From a virus, in IMG/VR virus record IMGVR_UViG_3300043772_001133, positions 1 through 23,376 of that record: a stretch of DNA of 23,376 bases; one strand, 5' to 3'. Position numbers and translations under genes: made by a program. The first letter of the stretch is position 1; each line of letters begins with the position of its first letter. Shown here piece after piece: positions 14,179-20,983 of this stretch. The notes beneath the pieces are model-generated. The model saw nothing but the letters and a program-made list of their open reading frames with translations. It was not told the DNA's origin and made no database searches.

Positions 14179-14249
14179 TGGCTCTGGTCATTTTGATGTC
14201 AGGTACCCTTGGTCGGATCTGCCTGACAGCGGTCGAATGACCGGAGCCA
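14179..14249 (+). promoter_or_regulatory. Long two-tier RNA hairpin upstream of the DNA polymerase
   Basis: Bases 14179-14192 pair with 14236-14249 over 14 bp, all Watson-Crick except one G-U, and inside it TGTCAGG (14197-14203) pairs with CCTGACA (14222-14228) over 7 bp, leaving an 18-base loop. The wobble pair would be an A-C mismatch on the minus strand, so the fold fits plus-strand RNA best. GGAG at 14243-14246, the only ribosome-site-like sequence before the polymerase start, lies in the 3' arm and would be hidden in the folded RNA. There is no T-run, so it is not a terminator. The rest of the 168-base gap (14091-14258) holds only a small 5-bp hairpin (14120-14138). Confidence 0.6.
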
Positions 14250-14258
14250 CCCTCTCTC

Positions 14259-16217
14259 ATGACTATGTCTATTCTCTGGATTGACTTCGAAACTCGGTCG
14301 AGGTGCGACCTCACCACTCGAGGAGTCTATAACTATGCGCAAGACGGAACCACCGATGTACTTTGCATGTCCTACGCGTTTGACGACGACGAGGTTGTTA
14401 CCTGGACTCCCGACATGCCATTTCCCGATGCTGTTCGCCAGCACACGGGGCAGATACGCGCTCACAATGCGGCGTTCGAGCGACTCATATTCTGGTACGT
14501 TTTACAGTGTGACTTTCAACTCGAGCAGTTCTACTGCACCGCTACTCAAGCGCGTGCTAACTGCCTACCGGGCAGCCTTGAAGATGTCGGACGCGCCATC
14601 AGCAGCAACATGCGCAAGGATCATCGAGGATCGCAACTTATTAGACTTCTATCAGTACCTCGTGCTGACGGCACCTTCAATAATGACCCGGCCTTGATGG
14701 CCGAGATGATCGCGTATTGCGAGCAGGACGTTCGCGCCATGCGTGCCATTTCCAAGGCCATGCGCGACCTGTCAGACGACGAGCTTGCCGACTACCATGT
14801 CAACGAGCGGATTAATGATAAAGGCGTGTTGCTTGACCTGCCGCTCTCGCAGGCCGCGATCAGCTACGCGTCGCAAGAGACGGACGACATCGAGCGGATC
14901 GTCGCCGAAGTGACCGAGGGTGCAATCGCCTCCGTGCGTAGCCCGCGTATGCGTGAGTGGGTGTTGGAGCGTGTGGGGCCGCAGGCGAAAGAGATGATGG
15001 TGGTCTACAAAGACGGCGAAAAGAAGTACAGTATCGATAAGGCTGTTCGCGCTAATTTGCTTAACTTTGCAGAGGAAAACCCCGATGAGATTCCGGCCAA
15101 TGTTGCGGACGTCATTCAATGTGCGGACGACCTCTGGGCGTCTTCGGTCGCAAAGTTCAGCCGCCTTGCAGCTCTCGCGGATGTTGAAGACCATCGCGTA
15201 CGGGGCGCATTCGTTTTCGCTGGTGGATCAGCCACTGGACGGGCATCAAGCTACGGCGCCCAGGTTCACAACTTCACTCGTAAGTGCGCCAAGGAACCTG
15301 ACGCAGTACGCCACGCTATGGTGCGAGGCCACAGCGTCATCCCAAGATTTGGAAAACGCATTACAGATGTTCTCCGGGGAATGCTCCGGCCCGCACTAAT
15401 CCCTGCGCCCGGACATTCCTTCGTCGTCGCCGACTGGTCAGCCATCGAGGCACGCGTCACGCCTTGGGCGTCCGCTGACCCGCAGGCCGAGTCGGTGTTG
15501 GACGTGTTCCGCCAAGGTCGTGACATCTATAAACGTGAGGCCGCAGGCATCTACCGGATGCCCGAGGAGGACATCGGCGACGAGTCCGAGGAGCGCCAGA
15601 TCGGCAAGGTCGCGATCCTGTCGCTCGGTTTCGGTGGCTCGGTCGGTGCGTTCTCGGCGATGGGCCGCAACTACGGCATCGTGCTGCCCGAGTCGGATTC
15701 CCGCCGGATCGTTGACGCATGGCGTCGCGCTAATCCGTGGGCGGTGCGCTACTGGGGCAAGCTCGAGGAGGCGTACACACGCGCGCTACGCAACCCGGGG
15801 CGCGAGTTCCCGGTCGGGCGCATCACCTACATGTACGACGGTCAGCACCTGTGGTACGCGCTGCCGTCAGGGCGCATCCTATGCTATCCATTTGCTAAGT
15901 TTGAGGGCGACGAGATCACCTACGTCAAGGCGGCATGGAAGCCTGCAGCGGATGCGAAGGAATGGCCGCGAGCGCGCTTGTGGCGGGGACTCGCCTGTGA
16001 GAATATAACGCAGGCAATCGCGCACGACTTGCTGCGGCATTCTTTACGCCAACTTCCCGAAACAGTCCTACACGTTCATGATGAGATCGTCCTCGAGGCC
16101 GCTGACCCTGAAGCATCTAAGCAGCGGCTAGTCGAGGTCATGTGTACGGCGCCTGCATGGGCGCAAGGGTTGCCGTTGAAGGCAGGCGTTAAAGTAATGG
16201 AGCGGTATGGGAAGTAG
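14259..16217 (+). CDS. Family A DNA polymerase with 3'-5' exonuclease
   Basis: The 652-residue protein has an exonuclease domain and a polymerase domain. Exo I is IDFET (Asp9, Glu11), exo II HNAAFE (Asn70, with Glu74 where E. coli Pol I has Asp424) and exo III YCEQD (Tyr153, Asp157). Polymerase motif A is VADWSAIEAR (Asp392, Glu397), motif B R446-QIG-K450-VAI-L454-SLG-F458-G, and motif C VHDE (His607, Asp608, Glu609). The residue aligned with Phe762 of Pol I is Leu454, which places it in the Leu762 type common in environmental phages. No 5'-3' exonuclease domain is present. It would copy the phage genome with the downstream primase-helicase. ATG 14265 is an alternative start two codons later. 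Confidence 0.93.
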   Translation: MTMSILWIDFETRSRCDLTTRGVYNYAQDGTTDVLCMSYAFDDDEVVTWTPDMPFPDAVRQHTGQIRAHNAAFERLIFWYVLQCDFQLEQFYCTATQARANCLPGSLEDVGRAISSNMRKDHRGSQLIRLLSVPRADGTFNNDPALMAEMIAYCEQDVRAMRAISKAMRDLSDDELADYHVNERINDKGVLLDLPLSQAAISYASQETDDIERIVAEVTEGAIASVRSPRMREWVLERVGPQAKEMMVVYKDGEKKYSIDKAVRANLLNFAEENPDEIPANVADVIQCADDLWASSVAKFSRLAALADVEDHRVRGAFVFAGGSATGRASSYGAQVHNFTRKCAKEPDAVRHAMVRGHSVIPRFGKRITDVLRGMLRPALIPAPGHSFVVADWSAIEARVTPWASADPQAESVLDVFRQGRDIYKREAAGIYRMPEEDIGDESEERQIGKVAILSLGFGGSVGAFSAMGRNYGIVLPESDSRRIVDAWRRANPWAVRYWGKLEEAYTRALRNPGREFPVGRITYMYDGQHLWYALPSGRILCYPFAKFEGDEITYVKAAWKPAADAKEWPRARLWRGLACENITQAIAHDLLRHSLRQLPETVLHVHDEIVLEAADPEASKQRLVEVMCTAPAWAQGLPLKAGVKVMERYGK

Positions 16218-16221
16218 TTGC

Positions 16222-16252
16222 CAAAATAAAAAAGCCGCCTGGCGGGGCGGCT
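16222..16252 (-). terminator. Leftward-facing intrinsic terminator before the primase gene
   Basis: AGCCGCC (16233-16239) and GGCGGCT (16246-16252) form a perfect 7-bp stem with a 6-base loop. On the minus strand the stem is followed by TTTTTTATTTT (from the A-rich stretch 16223-16233), the form of an intrinsic terminator for leftward transcripts. On the plus strand no T-run follows. It lies in the spacer between the polymerase stop and the primase start. Confidence 0.65.
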
Positions 16253-16272
16253 CAACCAAATGGAGGGGTCAC

Positions 16273-18591
16273 TTGGAATTTCTTGATTATTACACAAAAC
16301 TCGCGCCGGAAGGCGAGACGGCGCTCATTGTGCGCCAAAAGCCACAACTAAAAGACGGTGAGCTGCAGTTCCACGCCGATGGCGCGATCAAATGCACTTG
16401 GCCTGCTGCGCTGCCGGACGCGCGCAAGATCAAGCCTGATCAGGCATGGTACGGCAACACGGCGTCGTTTATCGTCGACCGCTTCACCGAGGGCAAACCG
16501 TCGGCCAGTGCCGCTAACTGCGAGTACGTCTTGGTCATGGTGCTGGACGACGTGGGCGACCCGATCAAGGCGCCGAAGACGCCGCAACTGCCGCCGACAT
16601 GGATCATCGAGACGTCCGCCGGATCGTTCCAGTGGGGCTACACGTTCAGCCTAGACGATCAGCCAACCAAGGCCGAGTACGCTGCAGCCATCAAAGCAAT
16701 CGCTGACGCGGGCTACACCGACCCAGGCGCTTGCAATGCCGTGCGCAACTTCCGCCTGCCGGGGTCGATCAATCTAAAGCCCGGACGCGACCGGTTTGCC
16801 GCGCAGCTAGTCGAGTTCCACCCCGACCGCGAGTACAGTCTGACCGAGATATGCGACGCGCTTGGCGTGACACCTGCGCCTGCCGAGTCGCTTGGTGTGC
16901 GCCCGATCCGTTTGTCGGATGATGGCGCTGACGACGTGATGGCGTGGCTCTCGGGTCAGGGGCTATTGCTGTCGCTACCGAATCCTGCAGGCTGGGCAGG
17001 CGTCATCTGCCCGAACAGTGCCGAGCATACCGATGGCAACCCGGAAGGGCGCTATAGCCCGGCTACGCGTTCCTACTGCTGCCTGCACAGCCACTGCATC
17101 GACTTAGACTCCAACGTGTTCTTGGATTGGGTTGCGGCCAACGGCGGCCCAAAGCACGCGCCTGGGCTGCGTGACGAGCTGCTCGCGCAGACGATGAGCC
17201 ACACGCTGTCGCAGCTGACGCCCACCGAAGCGTTCCCCGACGCTGCAGCGCAAGTAATCGCCGATGTTGAGAAGAAGCAGCGCGACCGTGTCGAAAAGGC
17301 CGACTGGTATACCCGCTATGCGTATATCGAGTCCGAGGATGCGTACTTCGACCTGCATGACCGCCGGGAAGTCGCGCGCAGTACGTTCAATGCGCTCTAC
17401 CGGCATGTGACCTGTTTCTCGATTCACCCGAGCCGCTACAAGCGCCGCATCGAGGCGTCCGTCTGTTTCGATGAAAACCGCCAGAAGCTAGGCGCGCTCA
17501 CGTTGGCGGGCATCACCTATGCCGCAGGCGAGAGCGTTCAGGTGGCGCGCGAGGGGCAAGTGTACGGTAACCGCTGGATTGATCACCGACCGGCGGCGGC
17601 TACTGGTAACCCGCGCGTCTGGCTCGAGCATGTCGAGCGGATGATTCCTGAGTCGTCCGAGCGCGAGCATGTGCTAAACGTGATGGCTTACAAGCTGCAG
17701 AATCCGAATAAAAAGATCAATCACGCAGTACTGCATATCGGTAACCCGGGCTCCGGCAAAGATACCCTATGGCAACCGCTGTTATGGGGCATCGGTGGCG
17801 AGTCGCTCGCGAACGTGTCAATTGTGCGTAACGAAGAGATCATGAGCCAGTGGGGCTACGCGCTCGAGTCTGAGGTAATGGTGTTCGAAGAGCTGCGACA
17901 GGCCGAGGCCAAGGATCGCCGGGCGCTCGAGAACCATCTAAAGCCGATCATCGCTGCGCCGCCCGAGTTCCTGCAGGTGAACCGCAAGGGCCTGCACCCG
18001 TACCAGGCGCTGAACCGCATTTTCGTGCTTGCTTTTTCGAATGAGCGCGTGCCGCTATCGTTGCCGTCGGACGATCGGCGCTGGTTCGTCACCTACTCAG
18101 ACGCGCCGAGAATGGCCGAGCGTGACGCGCAGGCGATATGGGATTGGTACGCCGCCGGTGGCGTGGCCACGGCCGCAGGATGGCTCTATCAGCGGGACGT
18201 GTCACGATTCAACCCAGGGGCCGCGCCACCGCTGACTGAGGCGAAAATGATCATGGTCGAACAAGGGCGCTCCACCGCTGAATCGTACCTTGTGGACATG
18301 ATGCGCGCGCGCTTGGGTGAGTTTTCGACAGGCGTTGTCGCGAGCCCGTTCTACGCGCTTTGCGAGCGTATTGTGCATGGCGCGCCGTCAGGGGTGAAGA
18401 TACCGCAGGCGGCGCTCTTGCACGCGCTCAAAGAGGCGGGATGGGTCGACATGGGGCGCTTAAAGTCGCGCGAGTATGACGCCAAAAAGCACATATTCTG
18501 CGCGCCTGAGATGGCCGATACACCGAAATCAGAACTCAGGCGCATGGTGGAGCAAGTACCGGTTCCGGCCGCCGTTCGCTTGGTCAAATAA
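16273..18591 (+). CDS. Primase-helicase: RepB-like primase N-terminus and DUF5906/D5-type helicase
   Basis: I start at TTG 16273 (M-EFLDYYTKLAPEGE, 772 aa), since GGAGG lies at 16262-16266 six bases upstream; the ATG at 16207 would translate through a terminator hairpin. The N-terminal part looks like an archaeo-eukaryotic-type primase (VMVLDDVGDP, WIIETSAGSFQWGY, RNFRLPGSINLKPG). Next comes a zinc-binding knot, CPNSAEH and CCLHSHC (from about residue 246 to 275). The C-terminal part is a superfamily 3-like ATPase: Walker A GNPGSGKDT (about 490-498), Walker B VMVFEE, and the sensor/arginine segment AFSNERVPLSLPSDDRRWF. It should open DNA and lay primers for the upstream polymerase. Confidence 0.9.
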   Translation: MEFLDYYTKLAPEGETALIVRQKPQLKDGELQFHADGAIKCTWPAALPDARKIKPDQAWYGNTASFIVDRFTEGKPSASAANCEYVLVMVLDDVGDPIKAPKTPQLPPTWIIETSAGSFQWGYTFSLDDQPTKAEYAAAIKAIADAGYTDPGACNAVRNFRLPGSINLKPGRDRFAAQLVEFHPDREYSLTEICDALGVTPAPAESLGVRPIRLSDDGADDVMAWLSGQGLLLSLPNPAGWAGVICPNSAEHTDGNPEGRYSPATRSYCCLHSHCIDLDSNVFLDWVAANGGPKHAPGLRDELLAQTMSHTLSQLTPTEAFPDAAAQVIADVEKKQRDRVEKADWYTRYAYIESEDAYFDLHDRREVARSTFNALYRHVTCFSIHPSRYKRRIEASVCFDENRQKLGALTLAGITYAAGESVQVAREGQVYGNRWIDHRPAAATGNPRVWLEHVERMIPESSEREHVLNVMAYKLQNPNKKINHAVLHIGNPGSGKDTLWQPLLWGIGGESLANVSIVRNEEIMSQWGYALESEVMVFEELRQAEAKDRRALENHLKPIIAAPPEFLQVNRKGLHPYQALNRIFVLAFSNERVPLSLPSDDRRWFVTYSDAPRMAERDAQAIWDWYAAGGVATAAGWLYQRDVSRFNPGAAPPLTEAKMIMVEQGRSTAESYLVDMMRARLGEFSTGVVASPFYALCERIVHGAPSGVKIPQAALLHALKEAGWVDMGRLKSREYDAKKHIFCAPEMADTPKSELRRMVEQVPVPAAVRLVK

Positions 18592-18615
18592 AGAAAAACC
18601 CGCCGAAAGGCGGGT
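18587..18615 (-). terminator. Intrinsic terminator of the leftward small-gene operon
   Basis: ACCCGCC (18598-18604) and GGCGGGT (18609-18615) form a 7-bp stem with a 4-base loop. Read leftward the stem is followed by TTTTTCTTTATTT, a good U-tract, about 35 bases after the last gene of the leftward operon. On the plus strand the loop is a GAAA (GNRA) tetraloop with no following U-tract, so it may also stabilise the 3' end of the primase-helicase message. Confidence 0.75.
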
Positions 18616-18648
18616 CAAAGGGTAAAACGCGCGGGAGAGTGGCGCGCG

Positions 18649-18708
18649 CTATAAACCTAGCACAATGGCGAGCGCGGCCGCAAGTAGTAATCCTAACAGC
18701 GCAAACAT
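18649..18708 (-). CDS. Candidate 19-aa hydrophobic microprotein
   Basis: On the minus strand the TAA of the upstream gene overlaps an ATG (TAATG at 18710-18706), and the frame encodes 19 residues, MFALLGLLLAAALAIVLGL, before a TAG. This is one complete transmembrane helix with no charged residue. A G-rich run precedes the start. The gene is followed directly by the operon's terminator. Very small single-helix proteins are often seen in phage early operons and can affect membrane proteins, but short hydrophobic frames also arise by chance; coupling and position are the main support. Confidence 0.4.
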   Translation of the reverse strand: MFALLGLLLAAALAIVLGL

Positions 18709-18977
18709 TAGCCGCCCCCCGACAGATAATCGGCCGCGTCCGCCTCAAGCGTTTTTACGGCGGAGTCGCGCAACAGCTCAGATAGGTCAGTCGAATCACC
18801 GCGTACGTGAGCTCGGATCAGCCAAGCGGTGGCTGGCCAGCCCACGCTCGGGTCTGCCGGTTCGAAGTCATACCAGCACGTCAGCTGTACGTCCCCGAGC
18901 TCCTGCTCCACGCGCTCGAGATAATGGGCATAGGAACGGCCGTTAGAACCGGTTACTGCAGCGGTGTCAGTCATCAT
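18708..18977 (-). CDS. Hypothetical phage protein (89 aa)
   Basis: I choose the ATG at 18977 (MMTDTAAVTGSNGRSY), since it overlaps the previous stop (TAATG) and has GAGG seven bases upstream; a start five codons earlier lies inside the upstream gene without a signal. The product is acidic: ELGDVQLTCWYDFEPADPSVGW, then LIRAHVRGDSTDLSELLRDSAV, and ends DAADYLSGGG. It has a mixed alpha/beta pattern and one cysteine. No family is recognised. It belongs to the leftward operon driven from 21.3 kb. Confidence 0.65.
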   Translation of the reverse strand: MMTDTAAVTGSNGRSYAHYLERVEQELGDVQLTCWYDFEPADPSVGWPATAWLIRAHVRGDSTDLSELLRDSAVKTLEADAADYLSGGG

Positions 18978-19243
18978 TAAAAAACCTCGCATAGTGGGAT
19001 TGTGGAGTCGTACTGCGCGGTATTGCCGAAATTGAGGTTGTCATACTTGACGCGCGTCAAATTGTTCAATTCGTCGAATTGCCGCACATATTCGGCCGTG
19101 GTGAGGTCTGCGCGGTGCGGAAATTTCCGGATATCTTTGGGTTTCTTTGGCTTGTACGGCTTGCGGGCCGCTTTGGCGAGCTCGATAGGGTCCCGATCAA
19201 ATTTCACTTTGTACGTGGTGCCGTCGATAATTATCGTTTGCAT
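18977..19243 (-). CDS. Basic hypothetical phage protein (88 aa)
   Basis: The ATG at 19243 is preceded by GGAGG about seven bases upstream. The product begins MQTIIIDGTTYKVKFD, a beta-hairpin, and continues with a Lys/Pro-rich linker (ARKPYKPKKPKDIRKFPHR) and an Asn/Tyr-rich helix-loop segment (VRQFDELNNLTRVKYDNLNF). The basic linker could contact nucleic acid. The first codons contain a 12-bp palindrome (CGATAATTATCG). It overlaps the upstream gene by 13 bases and the downstream one by one. Function is unknown. Confidence 0.65.
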   Translation of the reverse strand: MQTIIIDGTTYKVKFDRDPIELAKAARKPYKPKKPKDIRKFPHRADLTTAEYVRQFDELNNLTRVKYDNLNFGNTAQYDSTIPLCEVF

Positions 19244-19437
19244 AATTCGACCTCCATCAAGTAAGTATTCAGCAGCTGCAGCGCATGCTCGGCGCTTGCC
19301 AGGCCTTCGTCAGGCTCGCCCATGTTATAGAGCGCGGCCGCTAGGGCCGCTTGCGCGCGCCAGAGTAATGCTTCATTCGTGCCATTGAGCGCGGCCGTTT
19401 CCTGAGCGCCGATGAGCGCCTCTTTTAATTTACCCAT
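19231..19437 (-). CDS. Small Ala/Leu-rich helical protein (68 aa)
   Basis: The ATG at 19437 has GGAGGG about seven bases upstream on the minus strand. The product is almost all helix: KLKEALIGAQETAALNGTNE, then LLWRAQAALAAALYNMGEPDEG and ASAEHALQLLNTYLMEV. The pair of amphipathic helices separated by a Gly-Glu-Pro turn resembles one tetratricopeptide-like repeat, which often mediates protein binding. The repeat assignment is only a pattern impression. The gene is 20 bases from the upstream gene. Confidence 0.65.
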   Translation of the reverse strand: MGKLKEALIGAQETAALNGTNEALLWRAQAALAAALYNMGEPDEGLASAEHALQLLNTYLMEVELCKR

Positions 19438-19457
19438 TGTTTACCCTCCGTTTAAGT

Positions 19458-19685
19458 TTAGATTGTGCAGCAACCGCAACAAGGCGCGTCGATACACCGG
19501 CCGCGCGCGTTGCGGTAATAGTCACGCGGGCCATGCTCGCCGATCAGCGTCACGGTATCGATTCGGGCCGCTTTGCGCTCCAATAGCACCGAGCGGCCGC
19601 GCGCCCATTGGATAACATCCCCTGGCAATATGCGCGCGCCAGTGGCCGCGCAGAATCCGTCATATTTCGCTGTGATCGTTTTCAT
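19458..19685 (-). CDS. Small cysteine-containing beta protein (75 aa)
   Basis: The start is the ATG at 19685 (MKTITAKYDGFCAATGARILPGD), one base after the stop of the previous gene; a longer frame extends into that gene but has no start signal. The segment KYDGFCAATGARILPGDVIQWARG resembles a small zinc-ribbon or beta-barrel motif (G-x-C-x3-G-x-x-I-x-x-G-D) found in several unnamed phage and plasmid proteins. The tail ends GRCIDAPCCGCCTI, with five cysteines in 13 residues, suggesting metal binding. Function is unknown. Confidence 0.7.
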   Translation of the reverse strand: MKTITAKYDGFCAATGARILPGDVIQWARGRSVLLERKAARIDTVTLIGEHGPRDYYRNARGRCIDAPCCGCCTI

Positions 19686-19686
19686 A

Positions 19687-20370
19687 TTAGGCCGCCTTTT
19701 GCATGAAAAATACTTTTTCCGCTTTTTTGGCGCCGGATCCGTGGGCCAAAAATCCGATGATCGTCGGCCGATCCGAGCGCGCGCACAATTGACAATCCGC
19801 GCAGCTAATATCGTCGCGCAGCTGCGCGGGACACGTGACAACCAGGCGGCCGGCCGGCGTGCGGTTTTTAGCGCCGGCGTCGATCGGTAGAATTGTGACG
19901 ACGGGGCCGGCGCCGGTATCGGCGAGCGCGTCGGCGTGCGTCAAATCATTGGCCGATAAATTGATAGTAAAGCCGGCCGCATTGGCCGCTTTAATCTGCG
20001 CCAGGTTGTCGGCCGTCGCCGGCTTGTGAGTGTAAGTAAAGCCACGGCGGCCGGCGTTGGCGTTGACTAGCATTTCGAGCGCGGCCGGATTAATCGAATT
20101 GTCTAAGCCTGGTAAATCGCCGGCTTGATTGTGACGCCATAATTGGCCGACCGGTAGCGCGGCGATAACGTCGCAGAAACTTTGCCAATCCAGGCCGCGC
20201 TCGCCGGCCGTGACAGCGCGCCAATGCAGCGCAAGCGGGCCGCCGTCGGCGTAACAACCGCCGCTTTTAAGCGGGCACGCGCTCGGACACGATAGGGCCG
20301 ACGTCGTCGAAACAGGTATCGGGCCGGTTTTTACGTTAGCTGATTTCAGCGTTAAATGTACGGTTTTCAT
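19687..20370 (-). CDS. Cysteine-rich DUF7227-like phage protein (227 aa)
   Basis: This is the largest gene of the leftward operon. The N-terminal end MKTVHLTLKSANVKTGPIPV is followed by SCPSACPLKSGGCYAD (Cys28, Cys32, Cys39), and near the end TCPAQ and SCADCQLCARSDR (Cys180, Cys190, Cys193, Cys196), then IGFLAHGSGAKKAEK. Between them are QLWRHNQAGDLPG and alternating strand/helix patterns such as AGFTINLSAND and PVVTILPID, compatible with a TIM-barrel-like fold. The layout recalls the phage families (Gp88-like, DUF7227) in which cysteine clusters resemble metal or iron-sulfur sites. No enzyme activity is established to my knowledge. It overlaps the upstream gene by four bases (ATGA). Confidence 0.75.
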   Translation of the reverse strand: MKTVHLTLKSANVKTGPIPVSTTSALSCPSACPLKSGGCYADGGPLALHWRAVTAGERGLDWQSFCDVIAALPVGQLWRHNQAGDLPGLDNSINPAALEMLVNANAGRRGFTYTHKPATADNLAQIKAANAAGFTINLSANDLTHADALADTGAGPVVTILPIDAGAKNRTPAGRLVVTCPAQLRDDISCADCQLCARSDRPTIIGFLAHGSGAKKAEKVFFMQKAA

Positions 20371-20666
20371 TGCGCGGCCCCTTGTGCAATATTGGCCGCG
20401 ATCGCCGGCGTGTAGCAGAGATATTCGCGGACTTTTGACCGGCGCTCGCGCGCGACGCGGTTACGCAGTTTCGGATCCGCGCCGAATCGTGCGTTATATG
20501 CATTTATGAATCTGGCCGCGTCGCAGTCCTCCTCAAGATACACAAACCCGTCGCGGTAATATGAATAAGCGGAAATGTCGCCGGCGATATTCAATTCGAG
20601 CAATAGCGCAACGGGTACTTTGATCCAGCCGTGGCCTGGATCCTGAATGTAATCAAATGTTTTCAT
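20367..20666 (-). CDS. Conserved hypothetical phage protein (99 aa)
   Basis: The start is set at the ATG at 20666 (MKTFDYIQDPGHGWIKVPVALL); a longer frame of 118 codons would begin with a spurious hydrophobic run overlapping the small membrane-protein gene. The product has a compact alpha/beta pattern: GWIKVPVALLLELNIAGD, SAYSYYRDGFVYLEEDCDAARF, then a basic C-terminal segment (RNRVARERRSKVREYLCY). I recall similar small proteins (DPGHGWIKVP, VYLEEDCDA motifs) as unnamed genes in phages and plasmids of proteobacteria. The gene is coupled to the cysteine-rich protein downstream. Function is unknown. Confidence 0.7.
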   Translation of the reverse strand: MKTFDYIQDPGHGWIKVPVALLLELNIAGDISAYSYYRDGFVYLEEDCDAARFINAYNARFGADPKLRNRVARERRSKVREYLCYTPAIAANIAQGAAQ

Positions 20667-20689
20667 GGTCGGATCACTTTTGAGAAAAG

Positions 20690-20782
20690 TTAAAAAGAAA
20701 ACAAAACGTAGAAAAAGGCCCACATGATCAGCGCGCCGAGCGCGCCGCCGAGCATTTCGAGAATTGTTGGTTTATCGCTCAT
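20690..20782 (-). CDS. Small single-helix membrane protein (30 aa)
   Basis: This 30-codon gene sits in the gap between two annotated-size genes. Its ATG at 20782 has GGAG six bases upstream on the minus strand and follows the previous stop by one base. The product MSDKPTILEMLGGALGAL then IMWAFFYVLFSF has a short charged N-terminus and one hydrophobic helix (about residues 10-28). Start signal, spacing, and membrane pattern together make it a better candidate than most frames of this size. A role in the membrane, perhaps against host defence or for lysis timing, can only be guessed. Confidence 0.6.
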   Translation of the reverse strand: MSDKPTILEMLGGALGALIMWAFFYVLFSF

Positions 20783-20783
20783 A

Positions 20784-20972
20784 TCAAGCTCCATTCATAG
20801 ACAGTTGCGCCGCGATCTTTTTTGCATCTTTCAAGCGAGTACAGCTCCAATAAAATTTACCGTCATACATTACATGCCAACTATTGCTTAGCGTATTGCT
20901 ACGAAAACCGTAGCTTGAAATTTTGATAATAGCTACGCTACCGTTTTCGTAGACTGTTTTTTCGTCTTGCAT
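20784..20972 (-). CDS. Small hypothetical protein (62 aa)
   Basis: The ATG at 20972 is preceded by AGGAG about six bases upstream. The product begins MQDEKTVYENGSVAIIKISS and continues WHVMYDGKFYWSCTRLKDAKKIAAQLS: alternating polar/hydrophobic strands followed by one helix, a compact beta-beta-alpha layout. It is the second gene after the strong leftward promoter and lies 11 bases from the first. Its codons are more A/T-rich than those of the genes farther down the operon. No family is recognised. Confidence 0.65.
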   Translation of the reverse strand: MQDEKTVYENGSVAIIKISSYGFRSNTLSNSWHVMYDGKFYWSCTRLKDAKKIAAQLSMNGA

Positions 20973-20983
20973 AACTTCTCCTC

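Noticed and set aside
14178-14240. 20-codon gene MALVILMSGTLGRICLTAVE
   Set aside because: No ribosome site and it coincides with the hairpin arms; kept only as a possible leader peptide in the hairpin finding.
16207-16272. ATG 16207 as start of the primase-helicase
   Set aside because: It overlaps the polymerase gene and crosses a 7-bp terminator stem; the TTG at 16273 has GGAGG at the right distance.
19225-19236. 12-bp palindrome CGATAATTATCG as an operator
   Set aside because: It lies inside the first codons of a gene and is explained by Ile-Ile-Ile coding; no second copy seen.
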